DNA of 7,157 bases from Nanosynbacter sp. (GTDB lineage Bacteria; Patescibacteriota; Saccharimonadia; Saccharimonadales; Saccharimonadaceae). Position 1 is the stretch's first letter. Each line of letters begins with the position of its first letter. Shown one piece after another: positions 1 to 5,586 of the stretch. Below the pieces are notes generated by a model. That model saw nothing but the letters and a program-made list of their open reading frames with translations, was not told where the DNA came from and searched no databases. The stretch covers positions 1-7,157 of the forward strand of contig JABZJU010000022.1 of NCBI GenBank assembly GCA_015257635.1, read 5' to 3'. The translations under genes and the position numbers were made by a program.

Positions 1-168
1 TTGCTCGGCTATGATTGAAAAAGATTTATCGATGCTGCCGTCGTTTATGAAGAGAAATTCGAATTGATAATTGGGTGTGTTTTTTGTAAATTCGTCCAAG
101 CGCTTAAATAATTGCGGTAAAATAGATTCTTCATTGTAGACTGGGATGAGAAGGGTGATGGTTTTCAT
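1..168 (-). CDS. GT2 glycosyltransferase, N-terminal part, polyprenyl-phosphate glycosyltransferase-like (partial at window edge)
   Basis: An open frame reads from ATG at 168 through the window edge, giving the first 56 residues. It opens with the GT-A/GT2 nucleotide-binding strand and loop TLLIPVYNEE (residues 5-14), and FLFINDGS (38-45) follows at the usual distance; D43 is the expected nucleotide-sugar-contacting aspartate. The PVYNEE plus NDGS pairing with an intervening LPQLFKRLDEF helix is typical of the dolichyl/undecaprenyl-phosphate glycosyltransferases (DPM1, GtrB, ArnC-like), which transfer a sugar from a nucleotide donor to polyprenyl phosphate on the inner membrane face. The DXD motif and any C-terminal membrane helices lie outside the window, so the subfamily is an inference. 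The start lies 2 nt after the upstream gene's stop and has neither a clear Shine-Dalgarno nor a -10 box 7 nt upstream, so translational coupling is likely. It is the third gene of the minus-strand run. Confidence 0.87.
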   Translation of the reverse strand, partial: MKTITLLIPVYNEESILPQLFKRLDEFTKNTPNYQFEFLFINDGSIDKSFSIIAEQ

Positions 169-170
169 AA

Positions 171-1304
171 CTATTTCAAAGCTTCTTCAAATGATTTCAT
201 TAAGGTGTCTACATTCTTTTCCCACGAAATTCTTTGCACCTGTGTTTGCATACGATCACTCATTTCTTTACGGCTGTTCGGATTGGATAATATAGATAAA
301 ATCTTTTCAGCAAAATCTTCAGGATTTTTGGGTTGAGCGTACAAAATAGCATCGCCTCCAGCTTCACGCAATACTGGGATATCTGAAGCGACAACAGGAG
401 TTCCGCTCGTTAAGGCTTCGACGATAGGCATTCCAAAACCTTCATATATAGAACTCATACAGAAAAGGTCGGCTTGTTGATAGAATGCAGGAACGTCTTC
501 TTGAGGTATATATCCTGGACGTATAACATTTTCTCCCGCAGCTTGTGCTTCCTTTATAGCGAGCTCAGTGGATTCCGTTTTCCATCCTTTTCCGCCTGCT
601 AGGACTAGGGAATATTTCTCGCGAATTTCCTTCGGTAGTGATCGAAAAGCGGATATCATTGTCGGTAAGTCTTTGCGCGGCTCTAAATTGCCGATTGAAA
701 AAATATATCGTTTGGTCGGTAAGTTATATTTGGTTGCAACGTCTATTGTGCTAGGTTGGCGATAGATTGGATCTGCTGGTATAGGTGTTACAACAATTTT
801 TGATGCGGGGACTTTGTACTCGGCGATAATCTCTGATTTGATTGACTCTGAAACTGTAATGATGATATCAGCTTTTTTGGCAGAGCGAGGAACACATCTC
901 CTAAGATGTGCCAAGTTTCGTTGCTCGATGGTCTCAGGAAAATATAAATATCCAAGGTCGTGAATAACTACGGCGGAGATGGAGGATTTTACTGTTGTCC
1001 ATAGATCAAAATTTGGAAATATTGATACGTCTACGCGAGGGGAAAATAGATCATACGGTAGCGGAATATTGTAACTTTGAAGTTTTGTGAACAAGCGCTG
1101 CGGCATAAAAATATGTTTTTCGTGCTTGACGGCTTTATTTAATTCGGGGTCTTTATGCTTGCTAAGAAAATTAAAGTAAAATGCTGATATTTCCGTATTT
1201 GATGGAGAATAGGTAGCCAGGCTATTAGTGAGCATTCGTGTGTAATGACCTACTCCAGATATATTTGGGGCAGTTAATGCAGCAGTTTCAATACGAATCT
1301 TCAT
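171..1304 (-). CDS. GT4-family (GT-B fold) glycosyltransferase, possible mannosyltransferase type
   Basis: This 377-residue protein has the length and two-domain layout of a GT-B retaining glycosyltransferase. The N-terminal domain has a glycine-containing loop SGVGHYTRML (16-25), the IFPNFD segment (95-100) and HDLG (115-118), where H115 is in the usual N-domain histidine position. The C-terminal domain begins with IGNLEPRKDL (204-213), whose R and K normally contact the donor phosphates, and carries the EX7E pair E288/E296 in EGFGMPIVE, followed by GTPVVASDIPVLREAGG. The GNLEPRKD and HDLGYLYFPE segments resemble mannosyltransferases of O-antigen clusters (WbaZ/WbdB style), but donor and acceptor cannot be read from sequence. 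No signal peptide or membrane segment is seen, so it is probably cytosolic and membrane-peripheral. ATG at 1304 follows the upstream stop by 3 nt. A TATACT hexamer 7 nt before it suggests its own leaderless promoter in addition to read-through. Confidence 0.93.
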   Translation of the reverse strand: MKIRIETAALTAPNISGVGHYTRMLTNSLATYSPSNTEISAFYFNFLSKHKDPELNKAVKHEKHIFMPQRLFTKLQSYNIPLPYDLFSPRVDVSIFPNFDLWTTVKSSISAVVIHDLGYLYFPETIEQRNLAHLRRCVPRSAKKADIIITVSESIKSEIIAEYKVPASKIVVTPIPADPIYRQPSTIDVATKYNLPTKRYIFSIGNLEPRKDLPTMISAFRSLPKEIREKYSLVLAGGKGWKTESTELAIKEAQAAGENVIRPGYIPQEDVPAFYQQADLFCMSSIYEGFGMPIVEALTSGTPVVASDIPVLREAGGDAILYAQPKNPEDFAEKILSILSNPNSRKEMSDRMQTQVQRISWEKNVDTLMKSFEEALK

Positions 1305-1320
1305 ATATTAAAGTATACCA
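1305..1320 (-). promoter_or_regulatory. Predicted internal extended -10 promoter for a leaderless transcript
   Basis: On the minus strand the bases before ATG 1304 read TGG-TATACT-TTAATAT. TATACT spans 1317-1312 and is preceded by TGn (1320-1318), an extended -10. The spacer to the ATG is exactly 7 nt, placing transcription start at about 1305/1304. No -35 match and no Shine-Dalgarno is present. The element overlaps the last codons (Gly-Ile-Leu-stop) of the upstream glycosyltransferase. It is predicted from spacing and consensus only, but two other genes in the window share the arrangement. Confidence 0.5.
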
Positions 1321-2456
1321 TTTTCGTATATAGGAATAAATTGCGTCTTTACTATGTTGTGAAATACGAATAGGTCTAAATATTGTTGTCGAGCTGCCAT
1401 AGATAGGCTAGTCCTGAGCTCGTCGTCTTCATATAATTTTTTCATAGAATCCCGTAATGCTGATGCGTTTTTAGAAGGAACGAGAAGCCCCGTTTTATTA
1501 TTGTGAATAATTTCTGGATTTCCGCCGACATTGGTTGCTATGATAGGCAGCCCTAACATGCTAGCTTCAATTAAGGAAACGCTAAATCCCTCATGATATG
1601 TTGGATGTAGATATATATCAGCGGATGCGACATAAGGTAGGGGATTTGTCTTATATCCATAAAAAGTAACGGGTAGCCCTTTGGCTTGTTGCTCAAACTG
1701 TAATCGATCAGGGCCATCACCAATAAGTACTAATTGTGAATTTTTATACGTAGCGTTAAATTCTTTAAAAGCAGTAATTGCTTCTCCAATACCTTTGTCT
1801 ATAACAAGGCGACCGGATATGTAGAAAGTAAATATCGTATTCTTAGGCGATTCGTATTTTTGCTTTTGATCTTCAACTCCATTATAAATAACGATTATTT
1901 TATTGCGAATTGGCGAGTTTGTAGGTAGATTATTGAAAATAAGAGTTTGTTCACTTTTACTGACTGCGGTTATAGCATCGGCAAAGCGAGCTGACCATGC
2001 AACCAGTTTACCTGTTGGATTCTTATATTTTACGCAGAGATTTTTCCAGACATGTTTAAGATCGGCATGGTCAGTCCAAATCACTTTAGCGCCAACAAGT
2101 TTTCCCGCAATAGATCCAGCTATGAAATCATCTTTACTTTGCAAGTGCACAACGTCCGCTTTAAATCTACTAAACTGAATGGCGTAATATATAGTCAGCA
2201 ATAATTGCCACAATATATAAAACGGCACAAGCAGAGCATTTTTTCCGCTCCAATTTTGTTTAGACCACCACCAAGATCGATAATGTGGAATGTTTTCGTG
2301 CTTAGCGTAATCACGCAACTTTTTATGGTGACTTAGAATTATTGGAAAATGTCCTAATTTTTGTAGTTCTTTTGCTAGGAAAATAGGAAAACGCTCACCC
2401 CCGCCGAAATCATAAGATGCGGCGTTGCGTACTAAGACGATTCGTAAAGCACTCAT
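1308..2456 (-). CDS. GT4-family (GT-B fold) glycosyltransferase
   Basis: This 382-residue cytosolic glycosyltransferase is first in the minus-strand run. The N-terminal domain starts with a Rossmann strand and glycine loop, RIVLVRNAASYDFGGGERF (5-23), as in GT4 enzymes that bind nucleotide sugars. DVVHLQSKDDFIAG and KVIWTDHAD follow, then VSKSE and IYNGVE near the domain boundary. The C-terminal half has YISGRLVIDKGI, LVLIGDGPDR, and the EX7E pair E289/E297 in EGFSVSLIE, then GLPIIATNVGGNPEII. The hydrophobic stretch near residues 75-95 (LLVPFYILWQLLLTIYYAIQF) probably is the membrane-associating N-domain region seen in such enzymes rather than a true transmembrane helix. It resembles capsule and O-antigen GT4 transferases; sugar specificity is unknown. 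ATG at 2456 has no Shine-Dalgarno but has TATACT 7 nt upstream, so the message is probably leaderless. It shares a 49-bp divergent region with the exporter genes. Confidence 0.93.
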   Translation of the reverse strand: MSALRIVLVRNAASYDFGGGERFPIFLAKELQKLGHFPIILSHHKKLRDYAKHENIPHYRSWWWSKQNWSGKNALLVPFYILWQLLLTIYYAIQFSRFKADVVHLQSKDDFIAGSIAGKLVGAKVIWTDHADLKHVWKNLCVKYKNPTGKLVAWSARFADAITAVSKSEQTLIFNNLPTNSPIRNKIIVIYNGVEDQKQKYESPKNTIFTFYISGRLVIDKGIGEAITAFKEFNATYKNSQLVLIGDGPDRLQFEQQAKGLPVTFYGYKTNPLPYVASADIYLHPTYHEGFSVSLIEASMLGLPIIATNVGGNPEIIHNNKTGLLVPSKNASALRDSMKKLYEDDELRTSLSMAARQQYLDLFVFHNIVKTQFIPIYENGIL

Positions 2457-2469
2457 ACTATAGAGTATA
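2457..2469 (-). promoter_or_regulatory. Predicted -10 promoter for a leaderless glycosyltransferase operon
   Basis: On the minus strand TATACT (2469-2464) is followed by CTATAGT (7 nt) and then ATG 2456, putting the expected start of transcription at 2457 or on the A of the ATG. There is no TGn extension and no convincing -35, so strength is uncertain. The support is the spacing, which is identical to that before ATG 1304 and ATG 5493. Confidence 0.5.
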
Positions 2470-2487
2470 TATCTTTTTTATGCAATT

Positions 2488-2496
2488 TGATATAAT
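2488..2496 (+). promoter_or_regulatory. Predicted extended -10 promoter for the ABC exporter genes
   Basis: TGA-TATAAT gives a TGn extension plus a perfect -10 hexamer (2491-2496). The -35 position at 17-bp spacing (2468-2473, TATATC) is poor, as is common with extended -10 promoters. Predicted transcription start is about 2503, only 3 nt before ATG 2506, so the transcript would be almost leaderless. It faces the minus-strand promoter in the same 49-bp gap; its -35 zone overlaps that promoter's -10. Confidence 0.6.
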
Positions 2497-2505
2497 CGTA
2501 AGGAG

Positions 2506-3312
2506 ATGCGTATTCTTGTGAATAAAGAAAATGAGGCGATTTTACGCGCAATAGTCAGTACAGATTTTAAAGTAAGATACCAAAGTTCAGTTTTAGGATA
2601 TGTTTGGTCTCTCTTAAAACCTATGTTTATGTTTGGTATTTTGTATGTGTTGTTTACATATGCATTTCCTCAGGGTAGTAAGGGGATCGAATCTTATGGG
2701 GTTTGGTTGCTAATGGGAATTGTGTTGTGGAACTTTTTCTCTGAGGCTACCATGATAGGCACGCGCTCCGTTGTTGATAATGGGCAATTGATTCGCAAGG
2801 TGGCAATTCCACGACATCTTCTGGTTATTGCAAGCAGTGTGTCGGCGCTTATTAACCTCGGCTTAGGAATGATAGTGGTGATACTTTTTGCGTTTCTTAG
2901 TGGTTTATTTCCTACTTTTTCGTGGTTGCTACTTATTCCGGCTATAGCTGAGTTATTTATATTGTCCGTTGGATTGTCCTTGCTACTTTCTGCTCTTTAT
3001 GTGATATTTCGCGATATTGCTTATATATGGGAGATCTTATTGCAGGCAGGACTTTATGCGAGCGGTATTATTTTTGCGGTTACTTCTATGCCGTCAGTCA
3101 TACAAAAGATTGCATTTTTAAATCCAATTACACAGATTATCCAAGACGCTAGGCACGCTTTAATGCCTAATAATCCCGCATCTCAAACTATTTGGCAGAC
3201 TTTTCATAATCCGTTATTATGGTTTATTCCAATCATTATAGTTATTGTGATGTTTGGTTTAGGAAGTTGGTATTTTCAGCGTAGACAACGATTTTTCGCG
3301 GAGGACATTTAA
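2506..3312 (+). CDS. wzm: ABC-2 type polysaccharide exporter permease (Wzm/TagG-like)
   Basis: This is the membrane subunit of an ABC exporter for a lipid-linked polysaccharide or teichoic-acid-like polymer. Its 268 residues match the family's usual length of about 260-280. The family N-terminus is clear: an amphipathic segment ending FKVRYQSSVLGYVWSLLKPM (21-40), then six hydrophobic segments at roughly 37-53, 63-79, 105-131, 137-165, 175-193 and 237-255. LNPITQIIQDARHALM (205-220) is the typical loop before the last helix, and the tail is RRQRFFAEDI. The start is not fully settled. An AGGAG directly abuts ATG 2506, too close to act as a Shine-Dalgarno for it; GTG at 2518 would be 12 nt away and give 264 residues. 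The -10 box placement favours ATG 2506 read from a near-leaderless message. It abuts the ATPase gene with no gap, its expected partner. The name is family level only. Confidence 0.94.
   Translation: MRILVNKENEAILRAIVSTDFKVRYQSSVLGYVWSLLKPMFMFGILYVLFTYAFPQGSKGIESYGVWLLMGIVLWNFFSEATMIGTRSVVDNGQLIRKVAIPRHLLVIASSVSALINLGLGMIVVILFAFLSGLFPTFSWLLLIPAIAELFILSVGLSLLLSALYVIFRDIAYIWEILLQAGLYASGIIFAVTSMPSVIQKIAFLNPITQIIQDARHALMPNNPASQTIWQTFHNPLLWFIPIIIVIVMFGLGSWYFQRRQRFFAEDI
3300..3304 (+). promoter_or_regulatory. Strong Shine-Dalgarno of the ATPase gene, inside the permease 3' end
   Basis: GGAGG lies 8 nt before ATG 3313 and within the last codons of the permease gene, whose TAA (3310-3312) directly precedes the ATG. 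It fixes the ATPase start and implies coupled translation of the two subunits. Confidence 0.8.
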
Positions 3313-4494
3313 ATGACAAAACCTGCAATTGTAGTAAAAGATATACATAAGGAATTTATTCTTCCACAGTCAAAGAATTCTAGTATCAAAAGTGCCTTTG
3401 TTAACATTGTTAAGAAGAATAAAAAGACAGTTCAGAAAGTGTTGGATGGTGTTAGCTTTAACGTAAATCAAGGTGATTTTTTTGGTGTTGTTGGCCGAAA
3501 CGGTTCAGGTAAGAGTACCATGCTTAAGATGTTAGCTGGAGTTTATCAGCCAACGAGCGGAAGCATTGAAATAAACGGTAAATTAACACCTTTCATAGAG
3601 TTGGGGGTTGGGTTTAATCCAGAACTGTCTGGTAGAGATAATGTTTTTTTGAACGGTGCTCTACTTGGATTTACGCGTAAGGAAATGGAACTGATATATG
3701 ATGATATCGTTTCGTTCGCGGAGCTTGAGCCATTTATGGATCAGAAATTAAAGAACTATTCATCGGGTATGCAGGTTCGTTTGGCGTTTTCAGTAGCAAT
3801 AAAAGCGCGCAATGATATTATGATTTTTGACGAGGTGCTGGCTGTTGGTGATGAAGCTTTTCAGCGCAAGTGTATAGATGTTTTTGAACAATACAAGTCC
3901 AGTAAGCAAACGGTTATATTGGTTACGCATGATATGGATACTGTTAAAAAGTTTTGTAATCGAGCCGTGTTAATCCACGAGGGCAAGATTATTAAAGAAG
4001 GTAGTCCAGTGCAGGTTGCGGATGAATATAGTAGGCTCAATCAAGCTGTAATAGATAAAGCTGTAGACCAAAGACATCAATATACAGGTAAAAATATTAA
4101 AACCGCCATACACGATAAAACAGGTAAGAAGCGTCGCAGCTTTAAAGTGGGAGAAACAATTTCTCTTGACTTGTCATGGGATAATGATAAGACTAAGGCT
4201 ATTATGGTGGATTTGTATCGTAAAGACAGCAATTTGGTATCGAATTTTATCACCAACAGAGAGGGATTTCCTAAATTGCCTAGCGATAATAAATTAACTC
4301 TTGATATTGAAGCAAATTTAGGTCCAGGGTCGTATTATGTCGATATTAATCTGCTCAATCACAACGGCACCGTGAAGTATGATGTGATGTATCGTGCTGA
4401 AGAATTTATTATTACGAATGATTTTTCTGCAGTCGAGCATTCATTTGGCGGCTTAACTATGATTCCGCGCAAATGGCATACTAGTAAGAAATAA
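3313..4494 (+). CDS. wzt: ABC exporter ATPase with C-terminal Wzt-type substrate-binding domain
   Basis: This is the ATPase subunit that powers polysaccharide export by the adjacent permease. The nucleotide-binding domain covers about residues 1-245: Walker A GRNGSGKST (61-69), signature YSSGM (149-153), Walker B IMIFDE (169-174, catalytic E174) and the H-loop H206 in VTHD. The segment FIELGVGFNPELSGRDN (94-110) is diagnostic of Wzt/TagH exporters, in which a glutamate takes the usual Q-loop position. An insert around SSIKSAFVNIVKKNKK (23-38) before the Walker A strand is also characteristic. Residues about 260-393 form a beta-rich extension with a GLTMIPRKWH tail, resembling the Wzt C-terminal domain that in E. 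coli O8/O9a recognises the modified chain end of the O-polysaccharide. Binding specificity here is unknown. Its strong Shine-Dalgarno and zero gap to the permease indicate one operon. The convergent gap after it is only 15 bp, with no intrinsic terminator seen. Confidence 0.95.
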   Translation: MTKPAIVVKDIHKEFILPQSKNSSIKSAFVNIVKKNKKTVQKVLDGVSFNVNQGDFFGVVGRNGSGKSTMLKMLAGVYQPTSGSIEINGKLTPFIELGVGFNPELSGRDNVFLNGALLGFTRKEMELIYDDIVSFAELEPFMDQKLKNYSSGMQVRLAFSVAIKARNDIMIFDEVLAVGDEAFQRKCIDVFEQYKSSKQTVILVTHDMDTVKKFCNRAVLIHEGKIIKEGSPVQVADEYSRLNQAVIDKAVDQRHQYTGKNIKTAIHDKTGKKRRSFKVGETISLDLSWDNDKTKAIMVDLYRKDSNLVSNFITNREGFPKLPSDNKLTLDIEANLGPGSYYVDINLLNHNGTVKYDVMYRAEEFIITNDFSAVEHSFGGLTMIPRKWHTSKK

Positions 4495-4509
4495 TATAGA
4501 GAAGAGAAT

Positions 4510-5493
4510 TTATTTTGATGGGTGAAGCTTGATTTTAATAATATCAAGACCCCATTTAACGACTATTCTCGCGGCAGTTCGTCCAGTCGATGCGATATTC
4601 CACAATTGATGTAGTCCTTGTAGAACATTACCTTTTTTAATCATACGATACCCGACGCGCATTAGTATAAATATATACGCATGCTTAAGGCTTATTCCAA
4701 AGTCATCAGTAACCGAACTTTTTATATAATAATTAAAAGACTGTTTGATTTCTGATCTAGATATAACCTCTGGGGAAATAATATCCCAGCTGCGATATGA
4801 TAATTTTTTAGCAAGGAGATTTTGTTCGTCGCGTCTTTGAGCTGATATGCTGCCATCGCTAATTCTATATCTAAAAATAGGATAAGCGACGTTAGCTAGT
4901 TTGCCATATTTAGCAAAACTACTAAACAGGTCATAGTCTTCGGCTGGACACGTATTAGGATATAGCCCCGCCTCAATTACTGTCTGTTTACGATAAACTA
5001 CTGACGAATGGCAGAATTGGTTAAAAATACAAAGACCAAGCCGAATATCTTTGTCGCGAGTAACGTTAATAATAAAACCAGTAGGTACGCTGTCTTGGTT
5101 AATGATTTCTGCGCCACCGCCAACGAGAACCAACTCGTCATCATTTTCCAACATATCAACCTGAGTTTTTAGTTTATGAGGCAGCCATTCGTCATCCCCG
5201 TCTATTCGAGCGATATATTTTCCTCTGGCCTCATTTATACCACGATTAAGCGAAGCGACGAGACCCTTATTCTGCTGGTTAATGAGGCGGATGCGACTAT
5301 CTTCTTTTTGAAGGCGCTGAACGATTTTTTTTGTGTTGTCAACGGAGCCGTCGTTTATGATAATATATTCAAAATCAGTAAAGTCCTGAGATAGAACAGA
5401 GCGAATAGAATTTTCTATATACAATTCATCGTTATAAGTCGCAGTAATAATTGATACTAGCGGTGTTTTATCTTCAGAAGTCTTTTTTACCAT
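4510..5493 (-). CDS. GT2-family (GT-A fold) glycosyltransferase
   Basis: This 327-residue GT-A inverting glycosyltransferase should transfer a sugar from a nucleotide donor in the cytosol. Motifs appear in canonical order: VSIITATYN (13-21), EYIIINDGS (42-50, with D48 at the donor site), NKGLVASLNRGINEARGKYI (75-94), the metal-binding DGDD (98-101), and AEDYDLF (183-189), whose E184-D185 fit the catalytic-base ED motif. The last 90 or so residues are basic and alpha-helical without clear membrane helices. It resembles capsule and O-antigen GT2 transferases (WcaA/SpsA-like); the product is not predictable. It sits alone, convergent with the exporter and divergent from the surface-protein pair, so it has its own promoter. 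ATG 5493 has no Shine-Dalgarno; a perfect extended -10 lies 7 nt upstream, suggesting leaderless translation. No rho-independent terminator is visible after its stop. Confidence 0.94.
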   Translation of the reverse strand: MVKKTSEDKTPLVSIITATYNDELYIENSIRSVLSQDFTDFEYIIINDGSVDNTKKIVQRLQKEDSRIRLINQQNKGLVASLNRGINEARGKYIARIDGDDEWLPHKLKTQVDMLENDDELVLVGGGAEIINQDSVPTGFIINVTRDKDIRLGLCIFNQFCHSSVVYRKQTVIEAGLYPNTCPAEDYDLFSSFAKYGKLANVAYPIFRYRISDGSISAQRRDEQNLLAKKLSYRSWDIISPEVISRSEIKQSFNYYIKSSVTDDFGISLKHAYIFILMRVGYRMIKKGNVLQGLHQLWNIASTGRTAARIVVKWGLDIIKIKLHPSK

Positions 5494-5500
5494 ATGTGAT

Positions 5501-5509
5501 ATTATAACA
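5501..5509 (-). promoter_or_regulatory. Predicted extended -10 promoter, leaderless GT2 gene
   Basis: On the minus strand TG-T-TATAAT (TG at 5509-5508, TATAAT at 5506-5501) is followed by ATCACAT (7 nt) and ATG 5493. Transcription should start at 5494 or 5493, giving no leader. The -35 position at 17-bp spacing (5529-5524, TTCAAC) matches consensus at only 3 of 6 bases. Of the leaderless-type promoters in the window, this matches the extended -10 consensus best. Confidence 0.65.
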
Positions 5510-5524
5510 TTTTTTATAGCGGCG

Positions 5525-5553
5525 TTGAAATCTTATTACCGAAATGTTATTAT
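5525..5553 (+). promoter_or_regulatory. Predicted sigma70-type promoter of the surface-protein pair
   Basis: TTGAAA (5525-5530) and TATTAT (5548-5553) are separated by exactly 17 bp, each one base off consensus, and the -10 has a TGn extension (5545-5547). Predicted transcription start is near 5560, leaving a leader of about 27 nt that contains GAGAG (5574-5578), a modest Shine-Dalgarno 8 nt before GTG 5587. It is the only promoter in the window with a good -35, and that -35 coincides with the -35 zone of the opposing minus-strand promoter. Confidence 0.65.
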
Positions 5554-5586
5554 TATAAGCAATAAAATAAAACGAGAGATTAGATC

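Noticed and set aside
568..2178. Plus-strand open frames at 568-765 and 1903-2178.
   Set aside because: They lie opposite clearly conserved GT4 domains and show no protein features of their own.
4442..4475. Stem-loop near the 3' end of the ATPase gene: CATTTG-GCGG pairs with CCGC-(G)-CAAATG, 10 bp with one bulge and a 13-nt loop, close to the convergent gene ends.
   Set aside because: It lies within coding sequence, has a long loop, and no T-run follows on either strand, so it does not meet the criteria for an intrinsic terminator. It could still influence 3' ends.
4359..4547. A 62-codon minus-strand open frame antisense to the end of the ATPase gene.
   Set aside because: It overlaps the conserved C-terminal domain of the ATPase gene and the end of the GT2 gene, has no recognisable motif and no Shine-Dalgarno, and reads as a chance frame.
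37..5360. A 14-nt identical string, GCCGTCGTTTATGA, at 37-50 and 5347-5360.
   Set aside because: Both copies encode the (F/I)INDGS motif of GT2 enzymes on the minus strand, so the match is explained by the shared protein motif and not by a DNA repeat.
5176..5394. A 72-codon plus-strand frame opposite the GT2 gene.
   Set aside because: It covers the antisense of the NDGS-to-DGDD region, is hydrophobic by virtue of that complement, and lacks a start signal.
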